Part shown: positions 62,713-64,000 of the stretch, one piece after another
Position numbering within the stretch: the first letter of the stretch is position 1
Layout of the letters: the number at the start of each line of letters is the position of its first letter
Assembly (NCBI GenBank): GCA_963766365.1
Contig: CAVXZK010000002.1
Location: 62,001 to 126,000, forward strand
Length of the DNA: 64,000 nucleotides
Direction of reading: 5' to 3'
Origin: JALORV01 sp963766365
Lineage (GTDB): Bacteria; Pseudomonadota; Gammaproteobacteria; Burkholderiales; Burkholderiaceae_F
Translations under genes and position numbers: made by a program
The notes under the pieces: model-generated
Told to the model about the DNA's origin: nothing
Seen by the model: only the letters and a program-made list of their open reading frames with translations
Databases searched by the model: none

Positions 62713-63183
62713 ATGTCCCGACCACCGCGACCGCGCTACGAACACCGCCAGGGAGGCGGTATCACACGCCTGACTTTCGTGCTGGGGCTCCTCGCTATGC
62801 CGGTCCTCTACGCGCTTGACCCGAAGTCCGGCCCGGTAGCGGCGATCGCCACGCCCTTCCTGCTGCTGGCCTTCGCTGCCTTTGACGGATTGACCATTCG
62901 CGTCGTTGGCGACGACCTGGCCTGGCAGTTCGGCCACCTCGGCTTCCCGCGCGGTCGCGTGAAGCTGGCGGATATCGCTGCAGCCACCGTCACGCGCACC
63001 ACGTTCTGGGAGGGCTGGGGCATCCGACTGACACGGCGCGGCTGGCTGTACAGCGTGTCCGGCCACGATGCGGTGCTGATCGAGCGCCGCAACGGCAAGC
63101 CGTTCCTGCTCGGCACCGACGAACCGCGCAAGCTGAAAGCGGTACTCGAGGCCGCCCTCGCGCCGGCCCACCCGCGCCGCTGA
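62713..63183 (+). CDS. Membrane protein with PH-like C-terminal domain
   Basis: The 156-residue protein has two helices (about 19-55), then a beta-rich domain resembling bacterial PH-like domains (GLTIRVVGDDLAWQFG, GIRLTRRGWLYSVSGHDAV). It ends LKAVLEAALAPAH. The function is unknown. It follows the small two-helix gene by 9 bases and precedes the Arc-like gene by 7. Confidence 0.7.
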   Translation: MSRPPRPRYEHRQGGGITRLTFVLGLLAMPVLYALDPKSGPVAAIATPFLLLAFAAFDGLTIRVVGDDLAWQFGHLGFPRGRVKLADIAAATVTRTTFWEGWGIRLTRRGWLYSVSGHDAVLIERRNGKPFLLGTDEPRKLKAVLEAALAPAHPRR

Positions 63184-63190
63184 CCCGATC

Positions 63191-63376
63191 GTGGCAAGCC
63201 CAGACAAGAAGGCCTTCCTGCTGCGCATCGATCCACAGCTGTGGGCCGAGCTCGAGCGGCTCGCCGCGGCCGACCTGCGCTCGGTCAATGCGCAGATCGA
63301 GTTCCTGCTGCGCGAATCGCTCGAACGGCGTGGCGTACGCGCACGGGCCGCGCGGCCGAAAGGCGGGCGACCCTGA
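63191..63376 (+). CDS. Arc/MetJ-type ribbon-helix-helix DNA-binding protein
   Basis: The 61-residue protein has the ribbon-helix-helix layout: KKAFLLRIDPQLWAELERLA, then SVNAQIEFLLRESLERR and a basic tail. The first strand and two helices match Arc-family repressors found at the end of SPFH operons. The start is GTG at 63191. It probably binds the palindrome at 61576-61601 as an autorepressor (inference). Confidence 0.75.
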   Translation: MASPDKKAFLLRIDPQLWAELERLAAADLRSVNAQIEFLLRESLERRGVRARAARPKGGRP

Positions 63377-63378
63377 GC

Positions 63379-63397
63379 CTGGCGGACTACCCGCCAG
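63379..63397. terminator. Hairpin between convergent Arc-like gene and ybbN
   Basis: CTGGCGG (63379-63385) and CCGCCAG (63391-63397) form a perfect 7-bp stem with a 5-base loop, between two converging genes. No T tract is present on either strand. It may act as a weak bidirectional terminator. Confidence 0.35.
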
Positions 63398-63449
63398 TGA
63401 ATAGCGAAACCGCAGCGCGAAGGCAAACCCCTTGGCGCCGCCCGCGACC

Positions 63450-64000
63450 TCAGAGGTTGAGCAGCGACGCGAGCCGGCGGCGATAGCGGCCGACGAGTTC
63501 CGGCCGATCGGGGATCAGTTCGAAAACCGACAGCATCGTCTTGCGGCCGTAGTCGTCGGCGAAGGCACGGTCGCGCGCGACGATCTCCAGCAGTTCGTCG
63601 AGCGCCGGTTCGAACTGCTGCTGCGCGATCAGTTGCCGCGCCAGGTCGGCGCGCGCCTGCAGGTCATCCGGCCGCCCGGTGAGCTGCTGGCGCAGCACCT
63701 CCATGGTCGGCAGCCGCGCCGCCACCTCCAGGCTGTCGAGGCGGGTCCGAAGCGCGCGGTACCGCGGCGTCTGCTGCGCCAGTGCGCCTGTCCTGTCCAG
63801 CACCTCGGCGGCTTCGGTCGTATCGGCCTGGTCCAGCGCGGGCACGTCAAGCAACAGCGTCGCCAGATCGAGACGCGCTTCGTCACTTGATGGCCTCAGC
63901 GTCAGCGCCGCTCGCAGCGCCGTCAGTGCCCCGGCACGGTCACCGGCTTTTGCGAGCGCCTGCGCCTTGCGTCGCTCGATCTCGCAGGCGTCGGGCGCCA
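63450..64000 (-). CDS. ybbN: YbbN-type thioredoxin/TPR co-chaperone, C-terminal part (partial)
   Basis: The frame stays open to the window edge, so the N-terminal thioredoxin domain is outside. The visible C-terminal part carries tetratricopeptide-like helices (AGDRAGALTALRAAL near the edge, LARQLIAQQQFEPALDELLE) and ends DDYGRKTMLSVFELI with RYRRRLASLLNL, the YbbN (CnoX) tail. YbbN acts as a holdase that hands clients to DnaK and GroEL. The assignment rests on the C-terminus only. Confidence 0.8.
   Translation of the reverse strand, partial: APDACEIERRKAQALAKAGDRAGALTALRAALTLRPSSDEARLDLATLLLDVPALDQADTTEAAEVLDRTGALAQQTPRYRALRTRLDSLEVAARLPTMEVLRQQLTGRPDDLQARADLARQLIAQQQFEPALDELLEIVARDRAFADDYGRKTMLSVFELIPDRPELVGRYRRRLASLLNL

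Noticed and set aside
1..64000. tRNA genes, CRISPR arrays, insertion sequences or prophage
   Set aside because: No tRNA-like TTCGA arms in intergenic DNA, no regular direct repeats, and no transposase or integrase products were seen on either strand.

Overview
The window is a continuous, gene-dense stretch of a high-GC bacterial chromosome. Gene families and local order point to a betaproteobacterium, probably Burkholderiales or a near relative. The main pointers are rpsT beside a DUF3579 gene and the arginine genes, xseB-ispA-dxs in one operon, glnE next to yhdP, nitrilase and tldD, grpE/dnaK/dnaJ with hrcA and nadK nearby, and Ric next to a YgbA-type gene. I see no rRNA, tRNA, CRISPR array, insertion sequence, prophage or integrase. 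The taxonomic call is inference from families and synteny, not from a search.

Layout. 1-6984: rpsT, a DUF3579 gene, a PLP basic amino acid decarboxylase, then the arginine cluster argD-argF-argG ending in a strong terminator. 6990-14860: murB, yajQ, a small conserved gene, the leftward operon xseB-ispA-dxs-glutamine amidotransferase, then an EamA transporter overlapping sseA. 14875-19301: a ZIP transporter, a Tat-type dienelactone hydrolase, a META lipoprotein, a small ORF, a BaiN-type flavoprotein and a RibD-C reductase. 19305-24182: the heat-shock block grpE-dnaK-dnaJ-like-dnaJ (all leftward), with an extra zinc-finger-less J protein between dnaK and dnaJ. 24502-29293: a SlyB-shell-like small protein, hemH, a DUF6502/DUF5666 pair, and a 43-residue peptide with a textbook double-glycine leader. 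29294-33218: a small membrane protein, two nitric-oxide response genes (ygbA type and ric) and a prolyl oligopeptidase. 33301-41803: hrcA/nadK/recN, an ornithine cyclodeaminase homologue with moaC, a BepA-type M48 protease, a YumC-type ferredoxin-NADP reductase and an uncharacterised protein. 42109-48738: YheT hydrolase, SnoaL-like protein, zinc-finger protein, ilvE, an outer-membrane protein, a membrane protein, azlCD and an MFS transporter. 48741-60146: glnE, yhdP, nitrilase, tldD, an acyltransferase and an unusual CdsA-like protein. 60168-61507: a DAHP synthase gene behind a Phe/Tyr-codon leader peptide and terminator. 61576-63376: an SPFH operon that ends with an Arc-type DNA-binding protein and starts with a large palindrome. 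63450-64000: the C-terminal part of a YbbN-type co-chaperone.

Most genes are housekeeping: arginine, aromatic and branched-chain amino acids, isoprenoids, peptidoglycan, haem, molybdopterin, chaperones and nitrogen regulation. The most unusual items are the orphan double-glycine peptide at 29083-29214, the attenuation-type leader in front of the DAHP synthase, the palindrome of the SPFH/Arc operon, a 9-base motif shared upstream of the two NO-response genes, the second J protein in the dnaK cluster, and a CdsA-like protein that has lost most of the family signature.
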